A DNA stretch of 40,284 nucleotides from Clostridiales bacterium. GTDB taxonomy: Bacteria; Bacillota; Clostridia; Oscillospirales; Oscillospiraceae. The notes beneath the pieces were generated by a model. That model was not told where the DNA came from and ran no database searches. It saw only the letters and a program-made list of their open reading frames with translations. The stretch spans positions 1-40,284 of the forward strand of contig JALERU010000072.1 of the NCBI GenBank assembly GCA_022764045.1, in the 5' to 3' direction. A program made the translations under genes and the position numbers. Of the stretch, positions 34,504 to 40,284 are shown piece by piece; the first letter of the stretch is position 1, and each line of letters opens with the position of its first letter.

Positions 34504-35907
34504 TTACTTGCTTGCCTTTTCGGAGAAGTGTCTCTTGGTCTCTCTGACCACCACACCGGACAGGGCGATGACGCCGATCAGGTTGGGGATAGCCATCAGG
34601 CCGTTCAGGGTATCGGCGATATCCCAGGCCAGACCCAGATCCATGGTAGCGCCCACGAAGATCACGATGATGAAGATGACCTGATAGGGTCTGACTGCCT
34701 TGGAACCGAAGAGGAACTCAACACAACGGGTACCATACAGAGACCAGCTCAGCACGGTGGAGAATGCAAACAGGGCCAGGCCCACGGCGATGATGATAGC
34801 GCCGCCCTTGGCACCAAACACAGAACCCAGAGCTGTGGAGATCAGGGAGGTGTCGCCCTGTACGCCATATTCGATCTCAATGCCCAAGCCTCTCAGGCCG
34901 CACATCAGAGTCAGACCGGTGAGGGTGCAGATAACGATGGTGTCCATAAAGACTTCGAAGATACCATACAGGCCCTGCTTCACGCAGTCGGTCTCGGAAG
35001 TGGTAGCGTGGGCGATAGGAGCGGAGCCCAAGCCGGCCTCGTTGGAGAACACGCCGCGCTTGACGCCCCAAGTGATAACCAGCATCACGGAGCCGACCGC
35101 ACCGCCGGTGATGCCGTTGGGCGTGAACGCACCAGTAAAGATGTCGTGGAACACACCGCCCAGCGTGCCGGCATTGGCCACGATAACCACGACGCAAGCC
35201 ACGATGTAAACCACTGCCATGAAGGGAACCAGCTTCTCGGTAACGGAGCCCAGACGCTTGATACCGCCGAAGAGGACGACAGCAACCAGAACGACCAGAA
35301 TGATACCCAGAACGATATTCACAGTGCCCTGTGCGCTAAACGCAGGGTTGAACGCAGTGATCACGGTGTTGATGGAAGAAGTGATGTTGCCCACCTGCAC
35401 GGCGTTGCCGATGCCGAAGGCTGCCAGAGCGGCAAAGATACAGAAGATGACACCCAGCCACTTCCAGTTCTTACCCAGGCCGTTCTTGATGTAGTACATG
35501 GGGCCGCCGACCCACTCGCCCTTTTCGTTCTTTTCACGGAACTTAACGGCCAGCAGAACTTCGGAGTACTTGGTACACATACCGATCAGGGCAGTAATCC
35601 ACAGCCAGAAGATGGAGCCAGGGCCGCCCAGGGTGACGGCGGTGATGATGCCGGCGATGTTACCGGTACCAACGGTGCCCGCCAGAGCGGTGGTCATGGC
35701 CTGGAAGGGGGTAATTTCGCCCTCGCCGGCCTCACTCTTCTGGAAGATCTTGCCCAGAGTGTTTTTCATCGTATAGCCAAACTTACGGAACTGCATGCCC
35801 TTGGTCATCAAGGTCAGCAGGATGCCGGCGCCCACCAGCAGGATCAGCATGGGAGCTCCCCACACGACGCCATTGATTGCACCATTAATTTTAGCGATTA
35901 ATTCCAT
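34504..35907 (-). CDS. Sodium:alanine/glycine symporter (AGCS family), copy 2, riboswitch-controlled
   Basis: The product is a 467-residue multi-helix membrane protein. The AGCS signatures are as clear as in copy 1: TALAGTVGTGNIAGIITAVTLGG near residues 75-97, GGPMYYIKNGLGKNWKW, and WGVKRGVFSNEAGLGSAPIAHA. ATG 35907 has AAAGGAGA 7 bases upstream; the open frame to 36012 reads back through the terminator and cannot be the start. A glycine aptamer and intrinsic terminator precede it, so glycine is the likely regulatory ligand and probably a substrate. Codon choice differs from copy 1 (more gta, aca, cgt-type codons), which may reflect higher expression. The gene is monocistronic with its own terminator. 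Confidence 0.95.
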   Translation of the reverse strand: MELIAKINGAINGVVWGAPMLILLVGAGILLTLMTKGMQFRKFGYTMKNTLGKIFQKSEAGEGEITPFQAMTTALAGTVGTGNIAGIITAVTLGGPGSIFWLWITALIGMCTKYSEVLLAVKFREKNEKGEWVGGPMYYIKNGLGKNWKWLGVIFCIFAALAAFGIGNAVQVGNITSSINTVITAFNPAFSAQGTVNIVLGIILVVLVAVVLFGGIKRLGSVTEKLVPFMAVVYIVACVVVIVANAGTLGGVFHDIFTGAFTPNGITGGAVGSVMLVITWGVKRGVFSNEAGLGSAPIAHATTSETDCVKQGLYGIFEVFMDTIVICTLTGLTLMCGLRGLGIEIEYGVQGDTSLISTALGSVFGAKGGAIIIAVGLALFAFSTVLSWSLYGTRCVEFLFGSKAVRPYQVIFIIVIFVGATMDLGLAWDIADTLNGLMAIPNLIGVIALSGVVVRETKRHFSEKASK

Positions 35908-35974
35908 GCAAATCTCTCCTTTTTTCTCAATTCTCTTCGCTCGAGTTACAAAATTCGTCCCGCTTCGGCACGAC

Positions 35975-36009
35975 AAAAACGGAGTGCCGCGAGACTGCGG
36001 TACTCCGTT
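35975..36009 (-). terminator. Expression-platform terminator of the glycine riboswitch
   Basis: The minus-strand stem ACGGAGTACCGC/GCGGCACTCCGT (35979-35990 with 35997-36008; one mismatch) with a 6-base loop is followed by TTTTTG. It lies between the aptamer and the symporter start, so it must be regulated for the gene to be expressed. Confidence 0.9.
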
Positions 36010-36070
36010 CAAAAGTACAAAAAATCATGGACTGCTCTGTTCTTTTCCGATGCGTCCCTGAATTCTGTCT

Positions 36071-36187
36071 GTCCTTTTGCCTGAGAGTTTTCGCTCCGCG
36101 CGCCTCGCCCCTTCGGCCCCTGCTTGGGGAAGCAGGTGTCTCCAGATTGCCATCCATCCGCGATCCCTTCCCTGCTCTGGACTCTCC
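36071..36187 (-). ncRNA. Glycine riboswitch (single recognisable aptamer)
   Basis: On the minus strand GGAGAGTCC (36179-36187) is followed by two local hairpins (TCCAGA...TCTGGA and CCTGCTT/AAGCAGG). Then come GCCGAAGGGGC (36107-36117) and the diagnostic CTCTCAGGCAAAAGGAC (36071-36087). GAGAG and CTCTC form the core helix. The conserved CCGAAGGGGC and CUCAGGCAAAAGGAC blocks are those of the gcvT-type glycine motif. I find only one full aptamer; flanking stems might be a ghost second aptamer. The target is an AGCS symporter, a known type of glycine-riboswitch target. Confidence 0.9.
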
Positions 36188-36263
36188 TCACCCGAGAGAT
36201 GAGGAACTGCTATCGCCGGGACTGCCGCTGACTTCACCTGACGGTATTCACTTTGTTGCCCTT

Positions 36264-36292
36264 ATTGTAACCCTCTTTGCCTGAAAAAGCAA
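36264..36292 (-). promoter_or_regulatory. Sigma-A promoter of the glycine-riboswitch transcript
   Basis: TTGCTT (36287-36292) and TACAAT (36264-36269) have 17-base spacing. The predicted start near 36257 is about 70 bases before the aptamer. Confidence 0.65.
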
Positions 36293-36473
36293 GCCCAATT
36301 CTGTTTGGAAATTTATTTCTTTGAAGTGTCGCGGCTTTTTTATGAAATTATTATGAATTTAATCCGATGCTTTCTTTCTTTTTTATGGGGAAACACCTCT
36401 TTCTTTGTCAACTTTTTTGTGGATTGTCAACATTTTCAAGGGTACTCTCCCCTTCTGGCGCCGCTGGAGCAGG
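36293..36473. other. AT-rich spacer with two direct TTGTCAAC repeats
   Basis: No gene is seen. TTGTCAAC occurs at 36405-36412 and 36424-36431 (19-base period). On the minus strand each contains a perfect TTGACA, but neither has a good -10 at 16-18 bases. They could be a protein-binding pair or weak upstream promoters for the symporter. Confidence 0.5.
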
Positions 36474-36514
36474 AAAAGAGCCTCCACAGGAAGTCTGTGA
36501 AGGCTCTCTTTTTT
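36474..36514. terminator. Terminator of the transketolase operon (bidirectional)
   Basis: A 12-base stem, GAGCCTCCACAG/CTGTGAAGGCTC with one mismatch, has a T run on the plus side and TTTT on the minus side. It lies 26 bases beyond the transketolase stop. Confidence 0.88.
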
Positions 36515-36539
36515 CATATGCTTACCAGTGAAATTGGTC

Positions 36540-37499
36540 TCACAGGGTCAGGGCCTGCTTGATGGAAAAGGCCTGACGGACCTTTTCCGCAATGCCCTCG
36601 GCGGTGAGCTGATAGGCTTCCAGCACCTTCTGGGCCGCGCCGGAGCGGCCGAACTCGTCCTCCACCCCGTGGCGGATCACAGGGACAGGGCAGGCGGAAG
36701 CCAGATATTCAGACACCGCGCTGCCCAGGCCGCCGACGATGTTGGCTTCCTCGGTGGTGACAATACAGCCGGTGTCCCGGGCGGCCGCCAGGAGAATCTC
36801 GGTATCCAGGGGTTTGATGGTGTGCATGTCGATGACCCGGACGGAGATCCCCTCTTCCGCCAGAAGGTCAGCGGCTTTCAGGGCCATCTGAACCATCATG
36901 CCCACGGCCACCACGGTGACGTCCTGGCCGTCCCGGAGGAGGACGCCCTTGCCGATCTCAAACTGGTAGCCCTCCAGGCTGTCAGTGACGGTTTCCACCG
37001 CCAGGCGGCCCAGGCGCATATACGCGGGGCCCTCGTAGGCCAGCAGGGCCTTGACCGCGGCTTTCATCTCATGGCCGTCACAGGGGCACAGAACGGTCAT
37101 ATTGGGGATGGCGCGCATAATGGCCAGGTCCTCAATGCACTGGTGGGTGGCGCCGTCCTCCCCCACGGACAGGCCGCCGTGGGAGCCCACCACCTTCACA
37201 TTCAGGCCGGGATAGGCCACGCTGTTGCGGACCTGCTCCCAGGCGCGGCCAGCGGCAAACATGGCGAAGGAGTTCACAAACGGCTTCTTGCCGCAGGCGG
37301 CCAGGCCGGCAGCCACGCCCACCATGTTGGCCTCGGCGATGCCCATATCGAAGAAACGGTCCGGGTGCGCCGTGCCGAATTCCTTGGTCATGGTGGAGCC
37401 GGACAGGTCGGCGTCCAGAACCACCAGATTGGGCTCCTGGTCAGCCAGTTCTACCAGCGCCTTGCCATAGGCGGCGCGGGTTGCGATTTTCTCTGCCAT
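36540..37499 (-). CDS. tkt: Transketolase, C-terminal (pyrimidine-binding) subunit
   Basis: The product has 319 residues. It forms the second half of a split, thiamine-diphosphate-dependent transketolase in the non-oxidative pentose phosphate pathway. The N-terminal part has VVLDADLSGSTMTKEFG, DRFFDMGIAEANMVGVAAGLA (conserved glutamate that activates ThDP) and GSHGGLSVGEDGATHQ. The C-terminal domain has VRVIDMHTIKPLD and TTEEANIVGGLGSAVSEYL. ATG 37499 follows GGAGGG at 8 bases. The stop of the N-terminal subunit is one base upstream of this start, so the subunits are translated in step. Confidence 0.95.
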   Translation of the reverse strand: MAEKIATRAAYGKALVELADQEPNLVVLDADLSGSTMTKEFGTAHPDRFFDMGIAEANMVGVAAGLAACGKKPFVNSFAMFAAGRAWEQVRNSVAYPGLNVKVVGSHGGLSVGEDGATHQCIEDLAIMRAIPNMTVLCPCDGHEMKAAVKALLAYEGPAYMRLGRLAVETVTDSLEGYQFEIGKGVLLRDGQDVTVVAVGMMVQMALKAADLLAEEGISVRVIDMHTIKPLDTEILLAAARDTGCIVTTEEANIVGGLGSAVSEYLASACPVPVIRHGVEDEFGRSGAAQKVLEAYQLTAEGIAEKVRQAFSIKQALTL

Positions 37500-37500
37500 C

Positions 37501-38343
37501 TTACTTTCCCTCCTTCTCTGCCAGGGCGGCCACCAACTCCTGGCGGGCCTGCTGATACTGCTCTTCGTTGGGGGCCTTTCCATGCCAGCCGGCCTGGTTC
37601 TCCATGAAGGAGACCCCCTTGCCCTTCACCGTCTTGGCCAGGATCATAGTGGGGGCGCCGGTGAGTCCCTTGGCCCGTTCAAAGGCGGCAGACAGGGCGG
37701 CCAGGTCGTGGCCGTCCACGGTGAGCACATGCCAGCCGAAGGCCTCCAGCTTCTTGTCCAGGGGCTCGGTGGGCATCACGTCGGCGGTCTTGCCGTCGAT
37801 CTGCAGACCGTTGACGTCGATGACAGCGCAGAGGTGATCCAGGCCGTACTTAGCGGCGCTCATGAAGGCCTCCCAGACCTGGCCTTCCTCCACCTCGCCG
37901 TCGCCCAGGATGGTGTAAACCCGGTAGTCCTTCTTGTCCATTTTTCCCGCCAGGGCCATGCCCACAGCGGCGGAGATCCCCTGTCCCAGGGAGCCGGTGG
38001 ACATGTCCACGCCCTTCACATGGCGCATCTCCGCATGGCCGGACAGGTGCCCGTCCACACTGCGGAAGAGCTTCAGGTCCTCTTCAGGGAAATAGCCCCG
38101 CTGGGCCAGAACGGGATAGAGGGCCGGGGTGCAGTGGCCTTTGGACAGGACGAACCGGTCCCGGTCAGGATTTTCCGGGGTCTTAGGGTCCACCCGCATC
38201 ACATCAAAATACAGGACCGTCAGGATGTCCATGGCCGAAAAAGAGCCGCCCAGATGCCCGGACGCGCAGTGGTACACCATGTCCAACCCCAGAAGCCGCC
38301 CCTTGGCCGCGACGGCTTCCAGCGTGCGCATATCTGTTTTCAT
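37501..38343 (-). CDS. tkt: Transketolase, N-terminal (ThDP-binding) subunit
   Basis: The product has 280 residues. It is the diphosphate-binding half of the split transketolase. Evidence includes GHLGGSFSAMDILTVLYF, LSKGHCTPALYPVLAQRGYF, TGSLGQGISAAVGMALAGK and the ThDP/magnesium motif GDGEVEEGQVWEAFMSAAKYGLDHLCAVIDVNGLQ (written here in pieces along residues about 150-185). AGGAGG precedes the ATG at 7 bases. It is first in a two-gene operon with the C-terminal subunit; a sigma-A promoter lies 46 bases upstream. Confidence 0.95.
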   Translation of the reverse strand: MKTDMRTLEAVAAKGRLLGLDMVYHCASGHLGGSFSAMDILTVLYFDVMRVDPKTPENPDRDRFVLSKGHCTPALYPVLAQRGYFPEEDLKLFRSVDGHLSGHAEMRHVKGVDMSTGSLGQGISAAVGMALAGKMDKKDYRVYTILGDGEVEEGQVWEAFMSAAKYGLDHLCAVIDVNGLQIDGKTADVMPTEPLDKKLEAFGWHVLTVDGHDLAALSAAFERAKGLTGAPTMILAKTVKGKGVSFMENQAGWHGKAPNEEQYQQARQELVAALAEKEGK

Positions 38344-38388
38344 ATCATTGCCTCCTCCAGCAAACCGCGTAAATTTACAATCAGATAC

Positions 38389-38417
38389 AGTGTAACACGG
38401 AAATTTTCTCTGGTCAA
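38389..38417 (-). promoter_or_regulatory. Sigma-A promoter of the transketolase operon
   Basis: TTGACC (38412-38417) and TACACT (38389-38394) have 17-base spacing on the minus strand. The leader is about 40 bases. Confidence 0.75.
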
Positions 38418-38505
38418 TTCTCTTTCTCGCCTTGCAATTTTGTTTTCTTTCCTCTATAATGTTTTTTGCCCCGCTTCTCTGTGGGTTGGGAGCAAAAAGC
38501 TATCT

Positions 38506-38581
38506 CCGGGTGTAGCGCAGTTGGTAGCGCGCTTGCTTTGGGAGCAAGATGCCGGGCGTTCGAGTCGCCCCACTCGGACCA
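38506..38581 (+). tRNA. tRNA-Pro (anticodon TGG)
   Basis: A full cloverleaf fits. The acceptor is CCGGGTG/CACTCGG (one G-U). The D-stem is GCGC/GCGC with loop AGTTGGTA. The anticodon stem is CTTGC/GCAAG with loop TTTGGGA (anticodon TGG). The T-stem is GGGCG/CGCCC with loop TTCGAGT. Discriminator A and an encoded CCA follow. Confidence 0.97.
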
Positions 38582-38585
38582 AAAA

Positions 38586-38619
38586 CCGACAGGCTTCGGC
38601 AAGAAGCCTGTCGGTTTTT
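38586..38619 (+). terminator. Terminator of the tRNA-Pro transcript
   Basis: A 12-bp perfect stem, CCGACAGGCTTC/GAAGCCTGTCGG, is followed by TTTTT, 5 bases after the encoded CCA. Confidence 0.96.
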
Positions 38620-38735
38620 ATCCTTGGCGTTAAGCTTGAGGCTTATTTCAAGTTCCTTTCTGAACTGGAATCCATGGTTTTTAGGCTCCAAGACAATATG
38701 GACACGCTGCGCAGCTTCAAGCAAGAGTGCACCCC

Positions 38736-39821
38736 TCAAAAACTTTCAGGAACCAAAGCAAGCTTGTTGATGGATTCATGAGCCCGGACCAGGGCGTCAT
38801 ATACCGCCAACACATCTTCTACGTCCCAAGTGCGGAGATCTTTTTCATCAATCACGCCTCGGCTCTCTTGCATGATTTTTGCCAACTGATTTTCATCCGC
38901 AACTGCAACCACAGCCTGGACAGCAGCGTTATTCTGGGCTTTCTTCAGATTCAAAATCAGGCTGTCAATGGAGCCTTTTGACTGAACCTCAAAAACATAG
39001 ATTGCCTTCCCCATATTGCCGATCTTAGCCTCCCAGACTGCATCCACAACGGCGCCAACAGTAATTTTTACTTCGGCACGACTCTCAAACCCAAGCAATT
39101 CACCAATCGTGACAATCTTCTCTTTGATCTCTTCATGGAGCGATTTGCTCTCCTTGGAGGTCACTGGTTTTGTGGGCGCAGTCATTGCTTGCTCCGCTCC
39201 ATCTGTTGCCATTTTCTCTGCAAAGGGTAACACTTCATCCCAAAGGAAATAATCTACCGCCAATAAATCGGTGTCATCAATGCCCGCAGCAGCCATTACC
39301 CGGGAAATTTCTTTTGCAACGTTACATACCTCCACATATTTCTTTCCGGTGTATTGATAATTGTATTTCGGCATACCCGGAATGGCGAGATATGCAAAAC
39401 ACAGAACTGTGGTCTTGTTGAAGATTACATATTCATCGGGATTGACATAGGTTAAAAGTTCACTCATCGTAGCCGGGCCAAGACCTTTTACGTTTTTCAA
39501 AAAGTCGTCCCATCGCTTTTCCATCGGCGCGCTGCCATATAGCAATTCCACCAGTTGCTTTTTCACCTGTTGAAAGCCGTTATCGGCAATCAGCTTGTCC
39601 ACTACATATTTCTTATTTCCCCAAATCAGCATCGACCAGAGTTTGCTGATGTATGCAAGAAACTCCTCTTCCGTCATTGCCAACAGCTTCTGCTTGGTAA
39701 AGCCTTGGTAAAAGTCTCTACGCTCCTTGCGTTCGGACCAGATCTCATCAGAGTAAGCGGCATTCGATTTTGATTTCTTTACAAAGCTCTCAATGGCCAG
39801 TTGAAGTTTGGTGTAATCCAT
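38736..39821 (-). CDS. Uncharacterised protein: HhH-like segment plus possible PD-(D/E)xK nuclease domain
   Basis: The product has 361 residues; I do not recognise a named family. The N-terminal 200 residues are helical. Around residues 105-135 the WDDFLKNVKGLGPATMSELL segment followed by YVNPDEYVIFN resembles a helix-hairpin-helix (KGLGPA), as in the DNA-binding fronts of some McrB-like restriction proteins. After a Thr/Pro/Lys linker (about 215-232), the C-terminal domain reads LLGFESRAEVKITVGAVVDAVWEAKI then YVFEVQSKGSIDSLILNL. The order Asp (VDAVW), then E-x-Q-x-K (FEVQSK), fits a PD-(D/E)xK-like nuclease core. AAGGAG precedes the ATG at 7 bases. The gene is visibly less GC-rich than its neighbours and lies next to tRNA-Pro, so it may be acquired. 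Function unproven. Confidence 0.72.
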   Translation of the reverse strand: MDYTKLQLAIESFVKKSKSNAAYSDEIWSERKERRDFYQGFTKQKLLAMTEEEFLAYISKLWSMLIWGNKKYVVDKLIADNGFQQVKKQLVELLYGSAPMEKRWDDFLKNVKGLGPATMSELLTYVNPDEYVIFNKTTVLCFAYLAIPGMPKYNYQYTGKKYVEVCNVAKEISRVMAAAGIDDTDLLAVDYFLWDEVLPFAEKMATDGAEQAMTAPTKPVTSKESKSLHEEIKEKIVTIGELLGFESRAEVKITVGAVVDAVWEAKIGNMGKAIYVFEVQSKGSIDSLILNLKKAQNNAAVQAVVAVADENQLAKIMQESRGVIDEKDLRTWDVEDVLAVYDALVRAHESINKLALVPESF

Positions 39822-39870
39822 TCACAAGCTCCTTCCATATTCTCAGTTCACATTTCCCAAGATATGAAAA

Positions 39871-39892
39871 TGCTCTGCCGCATGGCAGAGCA
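39871..39892. terminator. Symmetrical hairpin in the leader of the 38736-39821 gene
   Basis: TGCTCTGCC-GCAT-GGCAGAGCA is a perfect 9-bp stem flanked by AAAA and TTTT, so it could terminate in either direction. In the minus direction it lies between the predicted promoter and the gene start and could act as an attenuator. In the plus direction no gene precedes it. Confidence 0.65.
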
Positions 39893-39948
39893 TTTTGCTT
39901 TTTAACCATACTGCAAGGGTTATTACAACACTGACAGCGTTGTTTATC

Positions 39949-39977
39949 ATAATAGCAGATTTTGTCAAAAAAAGCAA
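39949..39977 (-). promoter_or_regulatory. Sigma-A promoter for the HhH/nuclease-like gene
   Basis: TTGCTT (39972-39977) and TATTAT (39949-39954) have 17-base spacing on the minus strand. The predicted leader is about 120 bases. Confidence 0.6.
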
Positions 39978-40205
39978 GAAAACGATACATCTGATCCCTA
40001 CTTCTGGAACGAAACACGGGATAGAGGTGTGCCGTTTTGATAGATTCACAGGTTGCTTTTTACGCCATTCCATACATGAAATATATTTTATGAATAATAT
40101 TATTTATGTAATGTCACCAATTTGTGATTATCCCTCCGAAATCCATCAATATGTCGGCTATTTCTACAAAATTCCAATATTTTTGCGTCATTTTCCATAA
40201 ATCCC
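39978..40205. other. AT-rich intergenic stretch, nothing recognised
   Basis: There is no convincing ORF, RNA or repeat in this 228-base stretch; it separates the divergent promoters. Confidence 0.6.
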
Positions 40206-40234
40206 TTGATTTTCTTCCTGCAAATTAGTAAAAT
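40206..40234 (+). promoter_or_regulatory. Sigma-A promoter of the right-edge gene
   Basis: TTGATT (40206-40211) and TAAAAT (40229-40234) have 17-base spacing, just before an ideal ribosome site. Confidence 0.65.
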
Positions 40235-40257
40235 AACTAATAAAGGAGGTTGTGCCT

Positions 40258-40284
40258 ATGGATCGACGTTCCAAATTCCTGATC
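40258..40284 (+). CDS. Start of an unidentified gene (right edge cut)
   Basis: Nine codons are visible (MDRRSKFLI). The consensus ribosome site AAAGGAGGT ends 8 bases before the ATG, and a promoter lies upstream, so the start is convincing. Too little is present to name the product. Confidence 0.7.

Noticed and set aside
36188..36257. A second, tandem glycine aptamer upstream of the first
   Set aside because: No second CCGAAGG...CUCAGGCAAAAGGAC pair is found; only a CTCAT...TGAGG hairpin is visible, which at most could be a ghost aptamer.
38621..38781. Plus-strand frame after tRNA-Pro (VKLEAYFKFLSELES...)
   Set aside because: It looks protein-like for about 50 codons but has no start or ribosome site after the tRNA terminator and overlaps the opposite gene. 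It may be debris of an integrated element, but that cannot be supported.
38550..40284. Attachment-site duplication of the tRNA-Pro 3' end
   Set aside because: I looked for a second copy of the T-arm/acceptor sequence to the right and found none in the window, and no integrase is present.
1..40284. CRISPR array, insertion sequence, prophage or biosynthetic cluster
   Set aside because: No regularly spaced repeats, transposase, phage structural genes or assembly-line enzymes are seen anywhere in the window.

Overview
The window looks like chromosome from a GC-rich Clostridia member, most likely an Oscillospiraceae-type gut anaerobe. That is an inference from Firmicute-style AAGGAGG ribosome sites, sigma-A promoters, ZTP and glycine riboswitches, split transketolase subunits, TmcAL, acetate kinase and formate-THF ligase. 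I see no prophage, transposase, CRISPR array or rRNA.

Left third (1-18.4 kb). It opens with the 3' part of an iron alcohol dehydrogenase. Next is an efflux module: an MMPL/RND permease and an exported coiled-coil partner on the minus strand, divergent from a TetR regulator. A plus-strand operon follows: a degenerate hexokinase-fold protein, an NADPH-FMN-reductase-like flavoprotein with a Cys cluster, and a CapA-type metallophosphatase. Then come a Crp/Fnr regulator overlapping tail-to-tail with a DUF2461 gene, a radical SAM protein with an elaborate leader, a P-type ATPase, and ackA divergent from tmcAL.

Middle (18.4-32.5 kb). A ten-gene minus-strand purine/one-carbon operon runs purE-purF-purM-purN-purO-purH(AICARFT only)-purD-purL-guaB-fhs. 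A sigma-A promoter and a ZTP (pfl) riboswitch with a terminator platform precede it. Genes are tightly packed except for a four-hairpin block between guaB and fhs. PurN and AICARFT consume 10-formyl-THF and Fhs makes it, so a ZTP sensor is biologically coherent. The last two IMP steps are split between an archaeal-type PurO cyclohydrolase and a stand-alone AICAR transformylase. GuaB closely resembles the trichomonad-type IMP dehydrogenase.

Right third (32.6-40.3 kb). Two 467-residue sodium:alanine/glycine (AGCS) symporters flank the decayed C-terminal remnant of a third. The distal copy has a glycine riboswitch and terminator. Then come a two-subunit transketolase, tRNA-Pro(TGG), and a lower-GC gene with a helix-hairpin-helix-like segment and a possible PD-(D/E)xK-type nuclease domain. 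The last 27 bases start another gene with an excellent ribosome site.

Several starts were moved downstream of the longest open frame on ribosome-site or promoter evidence; each is explained in its entry. All function calls come from reading the sequence and remembered family features; no database search was run.
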